A stretch of DNA of 64,000 nt from an uncultured Prevotella sp. (GTDB lineage Bacteria; Bacteroidota; Bacteroidia; Bacteroidales; Bacteroidaceae), in the NCBI GenBank assembly GCA_900554545.1, contig USHW01000008.1, positions 1-64,000 on the forward strand, read 5' to 3'. Position numbers and translations under genes: made by a program. Positions 10,351 to 19,263 of the stretch are shown here, piece by piece. Under the pieces are notes generated by a model. The model saw nothing but the letters and a program-made list of their open reading frames with translations, was not told the DNA's origin and ran no database searches. How positions within the stretch are numbered: position 1 is the stretch's first letter; each line of letters begins with the position of its first letter.

Positions 10351-12768
10351 TCAATATACGTATATCCTGTATTCGTTTATGCCGCCTGCGCCGCCGTTTA
10401 CGGTGCAGGGCAGGTATTCAAGTGCGCTTATTTCGTGTTCCGTTCCCATGTCGATAACGAGCAGGTGGGGCGCGGCCTTGCCCGGCGCGGTGCTCCAATA
10501 GGTTGATTCTTGCAGGTCGAACGCCTTGTCGCCGGTGTGGTTTCCTCCGTCAATGTCTTCGCTGTCGGCGTATGATGTGCTCCAGTTGCTGCGGTCGATG
10601 CGCGTTCCGTCAGAGCCTTTTGCATGTACTTCGGCTATTGACACGGCGTTTCCGCCGCCGTGTGCGTTGAGGCATTCAATGGCAATATACCGTCCTTTGG
10701 CAGGCGAGCCGAACCCTATTGTCTGCCATCCGCGCTTGTCCGCCATCCTGCCCGACGCCGCTATGACCGCCTTTTTCAGGTCGGGACGGCTGCCGGAAGT
10801 GCCGTTGCGCAGGTCGTTCTCAAGCTGTAGCTTGTCTAATTCGGGCTTGTCCTGTCCCCGGACAACGGCACGCCGCGGCCCGATAACGTCGAGTACTACT
10901 ATCTCGTTGCGCCCTTTCTTCAGCCAGCAGCCCGGCACGTAGAGCGTCTGTTGCGGTCCTATGCTCCAGAAACGGCCTATGGCGTGTCCGTTGACGTACA
11001 CCTGTCCCTTGCCCCATGACTCCATGTTGAGGAACGTGTCGCCGGTTTTGTCAAGGTTGAAGTAGCCGCGGTAATATCCGGCAGTCTTCATGTCGTCGTC
11101 AGTATAGGCTGGCATCTCCGTGCCGCATATCGTCATCTGCTCTTTTTCAGGCGTCTTGGCGTGTCCGCGTTCGAGCGAGTCGTGACGGCTTTGCAGCATG
11201 AACGCCGCTTCCGCACGGGCGTAGTCGTCGGGTATGCGGAAGTGCGCCCAGCGGTCAAAGGTGTGTATCGCTTCGCATTTGTCTGTCTTTTCGGTGAGCG
11301 TAACCTCTCCCGTCAGTCCCTTGCTGTCCTTTATCGCGCGTCCGAAGTTAATCCTTCCCATGCCTTCTACCAGTACAGCCAGTGTGGAATGTTTGGGTAT
11401 CGGCGGCAGTGTTATCGACTTTTCGCCTTTCAGGCGGTTCACCGTTCCGGCGTATTTGCCGTTTACGAACACCCTGCCATAGTCATGGCAGCCGTCCAAC
11501 AGGAGCGTGCTTGGCGCGTGGGTTTCGGGCAACGAGGCGCAGTATAGCATCTGTCCCCAGCCCATGTCCATGTTTTCAAACGTGCGCAGGCCGCCAACAT
11601 ATATGCTGTCAGTGCCCAACATGAGCTGCGCGTGCTCGCTGAGCGTCACCTCGGGTATGGTTATAAGCGGTGCGGCTGGCTGCGGAACGTCGGGCAGGGG
11701 ACTGTCGGCGTATTTCCGCATGACGTCCCTCAGCTTGTAAAACTTCTCCGTAGGCTGGCCGTATTCATTGATTGGAGCGTCATAGTCGTATGAAGTCACG
11801 TCGGGAGCGAAGCCCGGTGAGTTTGCTCCGGCCCAGTGTCCGAACGACGTTCCGCCGTGAGTCATGTACAGAGAGAACGATATTCCTTTAGACAACATCT
11901 CGTCAATTCCGGCCACCATGTCGTCTGCCGGGCGCGTCTCATGCCGTGCCCCCCACTTGTCAAACCAACCACTCCAGAACTCGGAACACATCAGGGGCGA
12001 TGTGGGTCGCAGCTCGCGGAGGCGGCTGAACTGGTCGTCGATGTTGGAGCCGGTGCCGAAGTTCATCGTCCAAACAAGGTCGTCAAGGCCGTTTTTGGTG
12101 AAGTTGCTCGCCCAGTCACACTGGAACAGCGTGACATCTCCGAACCCGGCGCGGCGTACAATGTCGCGTATCGCGCTGACGTAAGCCTTGTCCTCGCCGT
12201 AAGAACCATACTCGTTTTCAACCTGAACCATAATTATCGGGCCGCCGTTCTGTATCGTCAGCGGTGCAAGTTGCTTCCCTACTTCGTTCATGAACAGACT
12301 GACGCGCTCCATGAAGTAAGAGTCTTGCTCGCGCAGGCGTATGTCTTTTTTCTTGAGAAGCCACCAGGGAAGGCCGCCCATTTCCCATTCGGCGCAGACG
12401 TATGGGCCGGGACGCACGATGACATACATCCCGTTTTTCTGCGCAAGGCGGCAAAACTCGGCGATGTCGTTCTGCCCCGTGAAGTCGAAAACGCCTTCGC
12501 GCTGCTCGTGCAGGTTCCAGAACACATACATGCAGATGGTGTTCATACCCAACGCACGGCACATCCTGATGCGGTGTTCCCAGTATTCGCGCGGTATTCT
12601 GGGGTAATGCAGCTCGGCGGCTTTTACTATAAAGGGCTTGCCGTCGAGCAGGAATGTACCGTTGCCTGTGGTGAACGTGCCGCCGTTTTGCGGCGCGCTG
12701 TATGCCGCAAGGCCGACAGCCAGTGCGGCTGCGACGACGAGCTGACGTAAGAATGATGCTTTTCCCAT
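10351..12768 (-). CDS. Secreted GH35 beta-galactosidase with C-terminal F5/8-type domain
   Basis: Retaining exo-beta-galactosidase that removes terminal beta-linked galactose, probably from plant or host glycans. The 805-residue protein begins with a signal peptide (1-25). The GH35 barrel spans about 30-370: GGPIIMVQVENEYGSY carries the ENE motif (184-186) with the acid/base, and CSEFWSGWFD carries the nucleophile Glu263. Beta-rich domains with jelly-roll character follow (about 400-640; for example GKGQVYVNGHAIGRFW), and residues about 665-805 look like an F5/8 type C (discoidin) carbohydrate-binding domain. The ATG at 12768 has a promoter motif 82 nt upstream. The gene stands alone: no SusC/D pair or sulfatase is adjacent. 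Confidence 0.93.
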   Translation of the reverse strand: MGKASFLRQLVVAAALAVGLAAYSAPQNGGTFTTGNGTFLLDGKPFIVKAAELHYPRIPREYWEHRIRMCRALGMNTICMYVFWNLHEQREGVFDFTGQNDIAEFCRLAQKNGMYVIVRPGPYVCAEWEMGGLPWWLLKKKDIRLREQDSYFMERVSLFMNEVGKQLAPLTIQNGGPIIMVQVENEYGSYGEDKAYVSAIRDIVRRAGFGDVTLFQCDWASNFTKNGLDDLVWTMNFGTGSNIDDQFSRLRELRPTSPLMCSEFWSGWFDKWGARHETRPADDMVAGIDEMLSKGISFSLYMTHGGTSFGHWAGANSPGFAPDVTSYDYDAPINEYGQPTEKFYKLRDVMRKYADSPLPDVPQPAAPLITIPEVTLSEHAQLMLGTDSIYVGGLRTFENMDMGWGQMLYCASLPETHAPSTLLLDGCHDYGRVFVNGKYAGTVNRLKGEKSITLPPIPKHSTLAVLVEGMGRINFGRAIKDSKGLTGEVTLTEKTDKCEAIHTFDRWAHFRIPDDYARAEAAFMLQSRHDSLERGHAKTPEKEQMTICGTEMPAYTDDDMKTAGYYRGYFNLDKTGDTFLNMESWGKGQVYVNGHAIGRFWSIGPQQTLYVPGCWLKKGRNEIVVLDVIGPRRAVVRGQDKPELDKLQLENDLRNGTSGSRPDLKKAVIAASGRMADKRGWQTIGFGSPAKGRYIAIECLNAHGGGNAVSIAEVHAKGSDGTRIDRSNWSTSYADSEDIDGGNHTGDKAFDLQESTYWSTAPGKAAPHLLVIDMGTEHEISALEYLPCTVNGGAGGINEYRIYVY

Positions 12769-12849
12769 GGCCTTGATGTTGTGTATTGTCGTGTTACAGT
12801 TGCGTGCATGGTGCTCATGCGCGCGTTCCTTAATATCTTAAATGATGTG

Positions 12850-12857
12850 CAAAGGTA
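12850..12857 (-). promoter_or_regulatory. -7 promoter motif for the GH35 gene
   Basis: Minus-strand TACCTTTG, a full match to TAnnTTTG. Confidence 0.7.
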
Positions 12858-12893
12858 AGTGTTTTCCGGCAAAACGGCAAGTATGCCGGGCAT

Positions 12894-13835
12894 TTAAGGA
12901 CGGTTGTACAGCTCTTTTCCGCTGAACCAACGCGACAGTTTCAGCCTGTCCATGACGTAAGCCACGGCAAGACTGCCTGCCAGTACGAACGCGACGGAGA
13001 ACAAAGTGTAGAGCGTTGCGCTACCGTCGAAGGCGAAGACGGGGACAAACTGCTTGGCGACGATTGTGAACATGGGCGAGAATAGGAGTATTGCGAGCGT
13101 GTTAGAGCCGATGAAGCAGGCGGCGCGTTTCACCTTGTCATGCAGCAGGCCGTATATTTCGAGCGCGATGCTTACGGCCAAATAAACCATTGCGACGCCC
13201 GTCAGCGTGTCACGGTGCATTTCCTCGGGACTTACGATGCACAGCAACGCGAAGGGCAGGGCGGCCAGCAGCGACGGGCGGAACACTTGCAGAAACTTCA
13301 GTCCGGCTTGTCTTATAAGCACGCCGCCGAGGAAATAGATGACGTTTGCCATCTCGACGATGTGCAGCAGGCGCGCGGCCGCGTAGAAGCACAAGCCCAG
13401 GAGGCACACGAACGACACCACGCCGAGGCGCGGCCGCAGGCGGTTGACGGCGTAATATATAATGTAGCTCACCATGAGAGTGTGCAAATACCAGTAAGGG
13501 CCGAGCGGATGCAGCAGCATCTTTTCGGCGAACAGGGCGGCGGTAAGGTTGTCGATGTGTTCTCGTATGGGCAGGACTGATGCCGAAACGACGTAGCCTG
13601 CCTCCATCACGGCATACGGAATAAACAGCCATTTCAGCTTTGACAGCATGTCGCCCATGCCTTTGTCCATGTTGGCAAGATAGCCGGAGATGAGCAGGAA
13701 GACAGGCATGTGGAACGTGTAGACCACCTGTTTTGCATAAGGATATTTGTCGCCGACATACACTAAATGGAAAATCACCATCAGGACGATGAACACACAC
13801 TTCAGGTAGTCTATTTCTTTTACGCGGTTTTTCAT
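12894..13835 (-). CDS. Acyltransferase 3 family membrane protein
   Basis: Integral membrane O-acyltransferase of 313 residues with about ten hydrophobic helices. The N-terminus has the family opening: KEIDYLKCVFIVLMVIFH, followed by FHMPVFLLISGYLA and, further on, PLGPYWYLHTLMVSYIIY. Members move acetyl or other acyl groups onto sugars of surface polysaccharides, lipopolysaccharide or peptidoglycan, working at the inner membrane. The target here cannot be inferred: the neighbours are a beta-galactosidase and a lipoprotein, and no glycosyltransferase cluster is close. It has its own promoter motif (13906-13913) and appears monocistronic. Confidence 0.85.
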   Translation of the reverse strand: MKNRVKEIDYLKCVFIVLMVIFHLVYVGDKYPYAKQVVYTFHMPVFLLISGYLANMDKGMGDMLSKLKWLFIPYAVMEAGYVVSASVLPIREHIDNLTAALFAEKMLLHPLGPYWYLHTLMVSYIIYYAVNRLRPRLGVVSFVCLLGLCFYAAARLLHIVEMANVIYFLGGVLIRQAGLKFLQVFRPSLLAALPFALLCIVSPEEMHRDTLTGVAMVYLAVSIALEIYGLLHDKVKRAACFIGSNTLAILLFSPMFTIVAKQFVPVFAFDGSATLYTLFSVAFVLAGSLAVAYVMDRLKLSRWFSGKELYNRP

Positions 13836-13905
13836 GGTGTTTGTCAGCTTGTTATTTGTCGTTAACTTCTGCCGTTGGGCGTGAATATCCTGCGTTTCGT
13901 CGATG

Positions 13906-13913
13906 CAAAGTTA
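13906..13913 (-). promoter_or_regulatory. -7 promoter motif for the acyltransferase gene
   Basis: Minus-strand TAACTTTG, 70 nt before the ATG. Confidence 0.65.
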
Positions 13914-14003
13914 ATGCTTTTGCATGTTATGCGGAGCGTTAAGCTGCCGTTTTTAATGATATTTTACGTAAAATGCATGACGGCTGTTTTTGTGCGGCTT
14001 TGC

Positions 14004-14091
14004 AAAAGACGGCCTTTTGCGTTCCAAAAGGCCGTCTTTTACACGCTGAAAGGTGGCCTTTTACACGGTAAAAGGCCACCTTTTGGAAAAC
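14004..14091. repeat. 4 x 22-bp intergenic array, copy 3
   Basis: Units start at 14004, 14026, 14048 and 14070. Cores: AAAAGACGGCCTTTT, AAAAGGCCGTCTTTT, GAAAGGTGGCCTTTT, AAAAGGCCACCTTTT. Cores 1/2 and 3/4 are exact reverse complements over the central seven bases, so the array can fold into two strong hairpins. It lies 3' of the BACON lipoprotein gene. Confidence 0.93.
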
Positions 14092-14212
14092 CACCTGAAA
14101 TCAACCCGTAGCAAGTCTTGTGTTAATTGGCCTTGAACGCCTTATAAGCCTTATGGCAAAGGCGTGCCGTGCTTCGTCGCTTTGGCATGATTTAGGTGAA
14201 TGGTTGCTGTTC

Positions 14213-15745
14213 TCAGTCGGGCAGAATGGCTACTGACACCGGCGCATAGTCTCCCGGACTGAAGCGGCGCAGGCCGCGTGAAGCCGTTGCAGTTGTGCTG
14301 AAACGTGTCGTGCCTCCGAAGTTGTAGAACCGTCCGCCCACGCATTCGGTCGCGCCATACCAGGTGAATGTTCCCAGCATGCGCAGCGGTTCGGGAGTGC
14401 CGTTGCCTGCGGTATAGCGCGTCACAGTTGTGCCGTTGAAGGCGTATATGCAACCGTCGGCCACGCCGATGAAGCTTAGTTGTGGGTTGAGAGAGTCTGC
14501 CGGGGCGCAGTTTGTGGCCTCAAGCGCGCCGCCTTTCACGGCGTATGCCGTGTGGAAAAGGTCGTCCATGAGCCATGTTGTGCCGTCGCCGTCGTGCGTA
14601 ACGGCCACGTCACCGAAGTATTCGCCGTGCTCGTTGCTGCCTTCAAGGGTTGCTGTGGGGTTGCCGTCGGAGTCTATGTCGAGGGCGTAAGTTTCTATGG
14701 CAGAGCCTGTAACGGCGTAGAGCGTGTTGCCCTCAACGGCCGCCGCCACAGCCGGTGCCGTGCGTAGAGCTGCCGTGAGCCACTGTCCGCCGTCGAGAAT
14801 GTATACACCTTCCGCGCCGACTATCACGGGCTTGCCGTCCCATATCGCGCCTGCGCCGCTTTCGGGAATGTCGGCGTAGGCCGTCTCTTCACCCGTAGCG
14901 GTGTTGTAAGAGCGGAACTCGTAGCTCGGTGTGGTCTGCTGGTAGCCTGTGTCTGTCTGCTTGATAATGCCGCCTCCGTAGTAAATCACATCGCCGTCGG
15001 TGAAGTGCAGGCCGGCCGAACCCTCGTTGCCGAGCTGTCCGAGGTCGCTGAACACGACGTTCTGCTTCACCCTGAGCGTGTTGACCGACCGCTCTCCGCC
15101 TATGGCGAACTTGCCTTCGGCCACGCCGTCGGCGTCAAATATCACGTATGGATTGAACGTATAATGCTTGCCTTTGTCAACATATCTGGGAGGGTCTTTT
15201 ACCGGTACGGTGGCGTCGGGGTCTGTGAAAGAGAACGCCGAGCCTATGATTGTAAGCTCTTGCATCGAGCTTGTAGACTCGCGACCGTTGTAAATCTCTA
15301 CATACACGCCGCCTTCCTTGTAGTATGCCGCCGTGAGCACAACTCCGGGTGCTTCGTCCTTGGTGTTCGCAGGCTGGCGCACTACGATTTGCATGGAGTC
15401 GGCCGAGGCCCTTGTTCCGGGTGCTTCGCCGAAGCGGATGTAGCCTATGCGCTCCTTGTCGGTAAGGTTTTTCGCCGCGATAACCTGCACGCTCTCGCCG
15501 CCTTTGCCGCCCATCTGCGACAGTTGCAGCCAGTCGGCGCTCGATGTGGCTTCCCACGGCTCGGCTATAGGTACGGTTACGGCCTTCTGTTCGCCGTCAG
15601 ACGACAGTTGGAACACGTCTTCGTCCACGGGCGGAGGCGTAGGGTCAGGCTCTGTGCCGCCGCCTTCGTCGTCGCTGCATGCGGTGAATGCCAGCATGGC
15701 AAACAGGCCGGCTGCCATCAATGGCAATCTTCTTAATTTCTTCAT
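14213..15745 (-). CDS. Surface lipoprotein with BACON-like domain
   Basis: A 510-residue lipoprotein. The signal peptide ends in the lipobox MLAFTAC, with Cys23 as lipidation site, followed by SDDEGG, an acidic patch of the kind that directs lipoproteins to the Bacteroidota cell surface. A Pro-rich linker leads to a BACON-like immunoglobulin fold (about 45-125; ATSSADWLQLSQ and RIGYIRF are typical). The rest (about 150-510) contains repeated beta-strand blocks such as GDVIYYGGG, GKPVIVGAEGVYILDG and GCIYAFNGTTVTRY, suggesting a beta-propeller. Such proteins often bind glycans or mucin; no ligand is shown here. No exact TAnnTTTG motif lies upstream. It is not next to SusC/D genes. Confidence 0.8.
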   Translation of the reverse strand: MKKLRRLPLMAAGLFAMLAFTACSDDEGGGTEPDPTPPPVDEDVFQLSSDGEQKAVTVPIAEPWEATSSADWLQLSQMGGKGGESVQVIAAKNLTDKERIGYIRFGEAPGTRASADSMQIVVRQPANTKDEAPGVVLTAAYYKEGGVYVEIYNGRESTSSMQELTIIGSAFSFTDPDATVPVKDPPRYVDKGKHYTFNPYVIFDADGVAEGKFAIGGERSVNTLRVKQNVVFSDLGQLGNEGSAGLHFTDGDVIYYGGGIIKQTDTGYQQTTPSYEFRSYNTATGEETAYADIPESGAGAIWDGKPVIVGAEGVYILDGGQWLTAALRTAPAVAAAVEGNTLYAVTGSAIETYALDIDSDGNPTATLEGSNEHGEYFGDVAVTHDGDGTTWLMDDLFHTAYAVKGGALEATNCAPADSLNPQLSFIGVADGCIYAFNGTTVTRYTAGNGTPEPLRMLGTFTWYGATECVGGRFYNFGGTTRFSTTATASRGLRRFSPGDYAPVSVAILPD

Positions 15746-15862
15746 AACTGTATGTGTTTTTATTTGTCGGTATTTTCTTTTTGCAAATAAAACACCTTTT
15801 CCAAGAATAGCAATAACGGTTTTCCGTTATTTTGACACGTGGCTATGAATTAAAACATCCTT

Positions 15863-15974
15863 TGTAGGGACATAATTTATTATGTCCGAACGCCGCGAAG
15901 AGGCGTATTCATCAAGCAAAGCAATTGGATACGTTCTTTCAGAACGTTCGGACATAATGAATTATGTCCCTACA
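15863..15974. repeat. REP-like inverted pair
   Basis: Two 30-bp arms (15863-15892 and 15945-15974) are inverted copies differing at one position, separated by 52 bp. Each arm contains GGACATAATTTATTATGTCC, itself nearly palindromic. The layout resembles paired REP elements (BIMEs); no RAYT transposase gene is present in the window. It lies in the gap between the lipoprotein start and the pepD end. Confidence 0.75.
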
Positions 15975-16070
15975 GAGAGAGTTGTTTTATGTTTTGTTTG
16001 CATCGCTTGGCGGCTGTTTCTGTATTGATTTGTAACCACTTGAAAATCAGTGTGTTATCAAACACCATGC

Positions 16071-16158
16071 AAAAGGCCGTCTTTTAGCGTGCAAAACATG
16101 GTCTTTTATACGCTAAAAGGCCGCCTTTCGCATCGCGAAAGACGGCCTTTTGCAAAAC
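16071..16158. repeat. 4 x 22-bp intergenic array, copy 4
   Basis: Units start at 16071, 16093, 16115 and 16137. Cores: AAAAGGCCGTCTTTT, AAAACATGGTCTTTT, AAAAGGCCGCCTTTC, GAAAGACGGCCTTTT; first and last are complementary. It lies 20 nt 3' of pepD. A copy of the array flank motif sits to the left at 16032-16060. Confidence 0.92.
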
Positions 16159-16179
16159 GTTTAGGCATGAGCCTCAATG

Positions 16180-17637
16180 TCATTTCTCTGGTATCTCTTC
16201 CAAAGTCTTAACCAGCAAGTCCCAGAACTTTGTCGTTGAAGGCCAGTGGGCGCGTTCGCTCGGGGTGTGGGGCGACTGCAGCGTCGGGCCGAACGAGCAG
16301 ATGTCAAGTCCCGGATACTTTGAAAGTATGATGCTGCACTCCAGTCCTGCGTGTACGACTTGCACCTTAGGCTCGTTGCCGAAGAGGTCGTTGTATATCT
16401 TGCGCATGCGCTTTATAAGTTCGCTCTTTGTGTTCGGGTCCCATCCTCCGTAAGCTCCGCTGAACTCAACTTTCATTCCTGCCATGTTGAAACAGCTTTC
16501 GAGCGATGTGGCCAGCTCGTCCTTCTTTGTCTCGCTTGAGCTGCGCGCCAGTATTTTCACTGCCGCCTTGCCGCCCTCGATGTCAACGATTGCGAGGTTT
16601 GATGATGTCTCCACGATGCCGGGTATTGACGGGATGTAACGCCATACGCCGTCGTGCGCCGCGTAGATGGCGTCAACGAGGTTGTCCTGTATCTCCTGCG
16701 GCACAACGTTTGCAGGCAGTTCAACGTCTTCAATGACTACTTCGATGTTGCCCTCGATGTCCTTGTACTCGTCGTTGAACGTCTCGCGGTAGTTGTTTAC
16801 AAGCTCTTCAAGGTCGGCCTTGTTCTCCTTCGGCAGGGTAAGAACAGCCTCGGCTTCGCGCGGAATGGCGTTGCGCATGTTGCCTCCGTGCCATGAAGCG
16901 AGGCGCGCCTCGTCGTCGGCTATGGCCTCGCGGATGATGCGCACGAGCATCTTGTTTGCGTTTCCGCGGCCTGCTGAGATTTCAAGTCCGGAGTGTCCGC
17001 CCTTCAATCCCTTCAAGGTTATGCGCACGGCGGTGTCTTCCTTGTCGCTTTCCTCTTCCTTGTATTCCATCGTCGCGGTTATGTCAACGCCTCCGGCGCT
17101 GCCTATAATGAGTTCGCCTTCTTCCTCGGTGTCGAGGTTCAGCAGTATTTCTCCTTCCAGTTCGCCTGCCGGAAGGGCGTTAGCGCCGTACATACCGGTT
17201 TCCTCGTCGGCGGTGATAAGCGCCTCGATGGGGCCGTGCTTCAGGTCTTTAGCCTCCATTACGGCCATGATTGCAGCCACTCCGAGGCCGTCGTCAGCAC
17301 CGAGAGTGGTGCCCTTTGCCTTCACCCAGTCACCGTCGATGTAGGTCTGTATGGGGTCGGTCTCGAAGTTGTGTGTGCTGTCTTTCTCCTTCTGCGGCAC
17401 CATGTCCATGTGTGCTTGCAGTATGGTGGTTTTGCGGTTCTCCATGCCCGGTGTGGCAGGTTTGCGCATAACGATGTTTTCAGCTTCGTCCTTGAATGCT
17501 TCTACGCCAATGTTCTTGGCGAAGTCGAGCAGGAATTGCTGTACTTTCTCAAGGTGTCCCGACGGGCGCGGAACTTGTGTCAGTGCGTAGAAGTTTCTCC
17601 AAATGCACTCCGGTTTCAGGTTTTTGATTTCACTCAT
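16180..17637 (-). CDS. pepD: Aminoacyl-histidine dipeptidase (PepD, M20 family)
   Basis: Cytoplasmic zinc dipeptidase that hydrolyses Xaa-His and other dipeptides. The length of 485 residues is normal. The two-metal site residues of M20C enzymes are visible in order: His in LQAHMDMVPQK (about 75-80), the bridging Asp in GADDGLG (about 118), the Glu pair in DEETGMYG (about 148), Asp in LNLDTEEEGEL (about 172) and a C-terminal His in VVHAGLECSII. The dimerisation domain lies between about 210 and 370. The ATG is at 17637; no perfect -7 motif was seen upstream. It appears to be a single-gene unit lying downstream of a word-repeat hairpin region. Confidence 0.93.
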   Translation of the reverse strand: MSEIKNLKPECIWRNFYALTQVPRPSGHLEKVQQFLLDFAKNIGVEAFKDEAENIVMRKPATPGMENRKTTILQAHMDMVPQKEKDSTHNFETDPIQTYIDGDWVKAKGTTLGADDGLGVAAIMAVMEAKDLKHGPIEALITADEETGMYGANALPAGELEGEILLNLDTEEEGELIIGSAGGVDITATMEYKEEESDKEDTAVRITLKGLKGGHSGLEISAGRGNANKMLVRIIREAIADDEARLASWHGGNMRNAIPREAEAVLTLPKENKADLEELVNNYRETFNDEYKDIEGNIEVVIEDVELPANVVPQEIQDNLVDAIYAAHDGVWRYIPSIPGIVETSSNLAIVDIEGGKAAVKILARSSSETKKDELATSLESCFNMAGMKVEFSGAYGGWDPNTKSELIKRMRKIYNDLFGNEPKVQVVHAGLECSIILSKYPGLDICSFGPTLQSPHTPSERAHWPSTTKFWDLLVKTLEEIPEK

Positions 17638-17674
17638 AGTAACTAAATATTTAAAGGTTCGTATTGTTTGGGGT

Positions 17675-17753
17675 TGAGAAGGTGGGACGGTGGGAAGGTG
17701 AGACGTGCGCTGACGCGGTATTTTCTCACCTTTTCACCCTCTCACCTTTTCAC
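17675..17753. repeat. Word-repeat hairpin (GGTGAGAAGGTG type)
   Basis: Iterated GGTGGGAAGGTGAG words at 17675-17705 face iterated CTCACCTTTTCAC words at 17725-17753, forming a long imperfect stem. The last codons and the stop of the UPF0104 gene (ending at 17742) lie in the right arm. A role as transcription terminator for that gene is likely. Confidence 0.6.
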
Positions 17754-18737
17754 TTTTTGTTTCGTGAACGCCAGCGCAACCCAGCTGTATATGCCGAGTG
17801 CCACGACGAGCAGGGTCTGCACGGAGTGGACTATCAGCACGAAGTAGAGGGCGTTGTTGTCGGCCACGCCGTAGAGTATGAGCATGGTCTTTACGGCGAA
17901 ATGCCACGGCCCGGCTCCGTTGGGGGTGGGAACTATTACGGCGATGCTGCCTACTACGAACGTTACCAAGGCGCACTGGAGGCCGAGGTGGGCTGTGAAG
18001 TCGAAGCAGAAGAACGTCAGGTAATAGTGCAGGAAGTAGCAAACCCAGATGGCGAGGGTGTAGATTATGAACAGGGGGGCGTTCTTTACGCCTTTGAGCG
18101 ACATCACTCCCTGCCATATTCCGCCGACGGTGTCCTTTACCTTATTATAGATTGAGAGCTTTTTCAGCAGTATGTGGAGCAGCAGCAACGCGGCCACGGC
18201 GCAGGCTGCGGTGACGATGTAGCCCGTAGTGGAGAACTTGCCGAGGATTGAGTCCATGCTCGTGCCTGTCTTGTTGAAGAACGTGGAGAACACCCTCATC
18301 TGCATGAAGAGCGTCAGCACGCACACGGCGGCCATGAGCAGCATGTCTATGGCACGTTCGGTAACTACCGTTCCGAGGGCTTTGGGGAACGAAACGTCGT
18401 CGTATCGCTTGAGCACTCCGCACCGCGTGAACTCGCCGATGCGCGGCACTACGAGGCTGGCCGCGTATGAGAGGAACACCGCATGGACGGCCGTCGCCGT
18501 TCTCGGACGTTCGCCTATAGGCTCAAGCGTCTGCCGCCAGCGCCATCCGCGGAACATCTGTGCCAGTATGCCGAAAGGGAAAGACAGCAGCATCCACGTC
18601 CAGTCCATGCCGTGCAGCAGTATGTCGTCAACACTGCGGAAGTCGAAGTCGCGGTACATCCAATACAGGATGACACCTCCGAACAAGAGCGGAAGCAGTA
18701 TTTTGACTGTATTGTTGACAATGGATGCAGTTTTCAC
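17742..18737 (-). CDS. UPF0104 / lysylphosphatidylglycerol synthase transmembrane-type protein
   Basis: A 331-residue inner-membrane protein with about eight hydrophobic helices, of the family sharing the membrane part of MprF (flippase-like). Family features include MLLSFPFGILAQMFRGWRWR near the N-terminus, AASLVVPRIGEFTRC in the middle and VPTPNGAGPWHFAVKT near residue 265. No synthase domain is attached, so a lipid-transport or flipping role is only an inference. The start is GTG at 18737: no ATG lies in frame between it and the promoter motif at 18758-18765. The C-terminal KQKVKR is encoded by the word-repeat hairpin that also ends the gene, hinting that the repeat has shaped the protein's tail. 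Confidence 0.85.
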   Translation of the reverse strand: MKTASIVNNTVKILLPLLFGGVILYWMYRDFDFRSVDDILLHGMDWTWMLLSFPFGILAQMFRGWRWRQTLEPIGERPRTATAVHAVFLSYAASLVVPRIGEFTRCGVLKRYDDVSFPKALGTVVTERAIDMLLMAAVCVLTLFMQMRVFSTFFNKTGTSMDSILGKFSTTGYIVTAACAVAALLLLHILLKKLSIYNKVKDTVGGIWQGVMSLKGVKNAPLFIIYTLAIWVCYFLHYYLTFFCFDFTAHLGLQCALVTFVVGSIAVIVPTPNGAGPWHFAVKTMLILYGVADNNALYFVLIVHSVQTLLVVALGIYSWVALAFTKQKVKR

Positions 18738-18757
18738 GCTGTTGAGTGATTTTAATG

Positions 18758-18765
18758 CAAACTTA
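18758..18765 (-). promoter_or_regulatory. -7 promoter motif for the UPF0104 gene
   Basis: Minus-strand TAAGTTTG, 20 nt before the GTG start. Confidence 0.65.
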
Positions 18766-18841
18766 CAATAAAAAATCCAAACGGCGGTATGTGCGGTTGT
18801 TTTTTTTATTCTTTAACCTGTTTTTATAGCACACAATGGCT

Positions 18842-18983
18842 TTCAAACGAGGCATTCGGTAACCGTCATTCCGCGCACCGACGCGGAATCCAGAAAACAT
18901 CAATGACAACAAATAACACAGGTTGAATTCACTGGATTCCGCGTCGGTGCGCGGAATGACGGTTACCGAGTGCCTCGTTTGAA
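18842..18983. repeat. Long inverted repeat, REP/MITE-like
   Basis: Arms of about 52 bp (18842-18893 and 18932-18983) are near-perfect inverted copies, with 36 bp fully identical, around a 38-bp centre. Each arm contains CGTCATTCCGCGCACCGACG and a GGATTCCGCGTC-type segment, similar to REP sequences known in many bacteria. A diverged single arm recurs at 38054-38100. Confidence 0.8.
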
Positions 18984-19026
18984 GCTACTTGGCACACATA
19001 TTGTCGCTAAGCAAACAACGGTATCT

Positions 19027-19060
19027 AAGCTCCCTCCCTTCGGGAGGGTTGGGGTGGGTG
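19027..19060 (+). repeat. Short dispersed repeat (CCCTCCC type), copy 1
   Basis: Starts AAGCTCCCTCCCTTCGGGAG and continues GGTTGGGGTGGGTG. Related copies are at 22695-22725 (minus), 38124-38156 and 60668-60700. Each is paired with a 22-bp array. Confidence 0.8.
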
Positions 19061-19107
19061 TCAGGTTTGGCAGGAGTAGTTGTGAGGCTTGTCAGGAGCG
19101 AGTTTCC

Positions 19108-19195
19108 AAAAGGTGGCCTTTTAGCCTGCAAAAGGTGGCATATTGGAACGCAAAAGGTGGCCTTTCACAATGCGAAAGGCCACCTTTTGCAAAAC
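19108..19195. repeat. 4 x 22-bp intergenic array, copy 5
   Basis: Units start at 19108, 19130, 19152 and 19174. Cores: AAAAGGTGGCCTTTT, AAAAGGTGGCATATT, AAAAGGTGGCCTTTC, GAAAGGCCACCTTTT. First and last are complementary. It lies 3' of ftsZ and is the last element of a stack (inverted repeat, CCCTCCC repeat, array). Confidence 0.92.
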
Positions 19196-19263
19196 GGGCG
19201 GATAACGCCCTTGGCGTAAGGGGTTGATATATGCTTGTCAAGCGTTGGTTTATCGGTATGCCG

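Noticed and set aside
11836..12750. 304-residue plus-strand frame opposite the GH35 gene
   Set aside because: Antisense shadow: the GH35 catalytic motifs are on the minus strand and the opposite translation shows no family pattern. The same applies to long antisense frames at 15005-15736, 30957-31511, 40294-41064 and 46355-47074.
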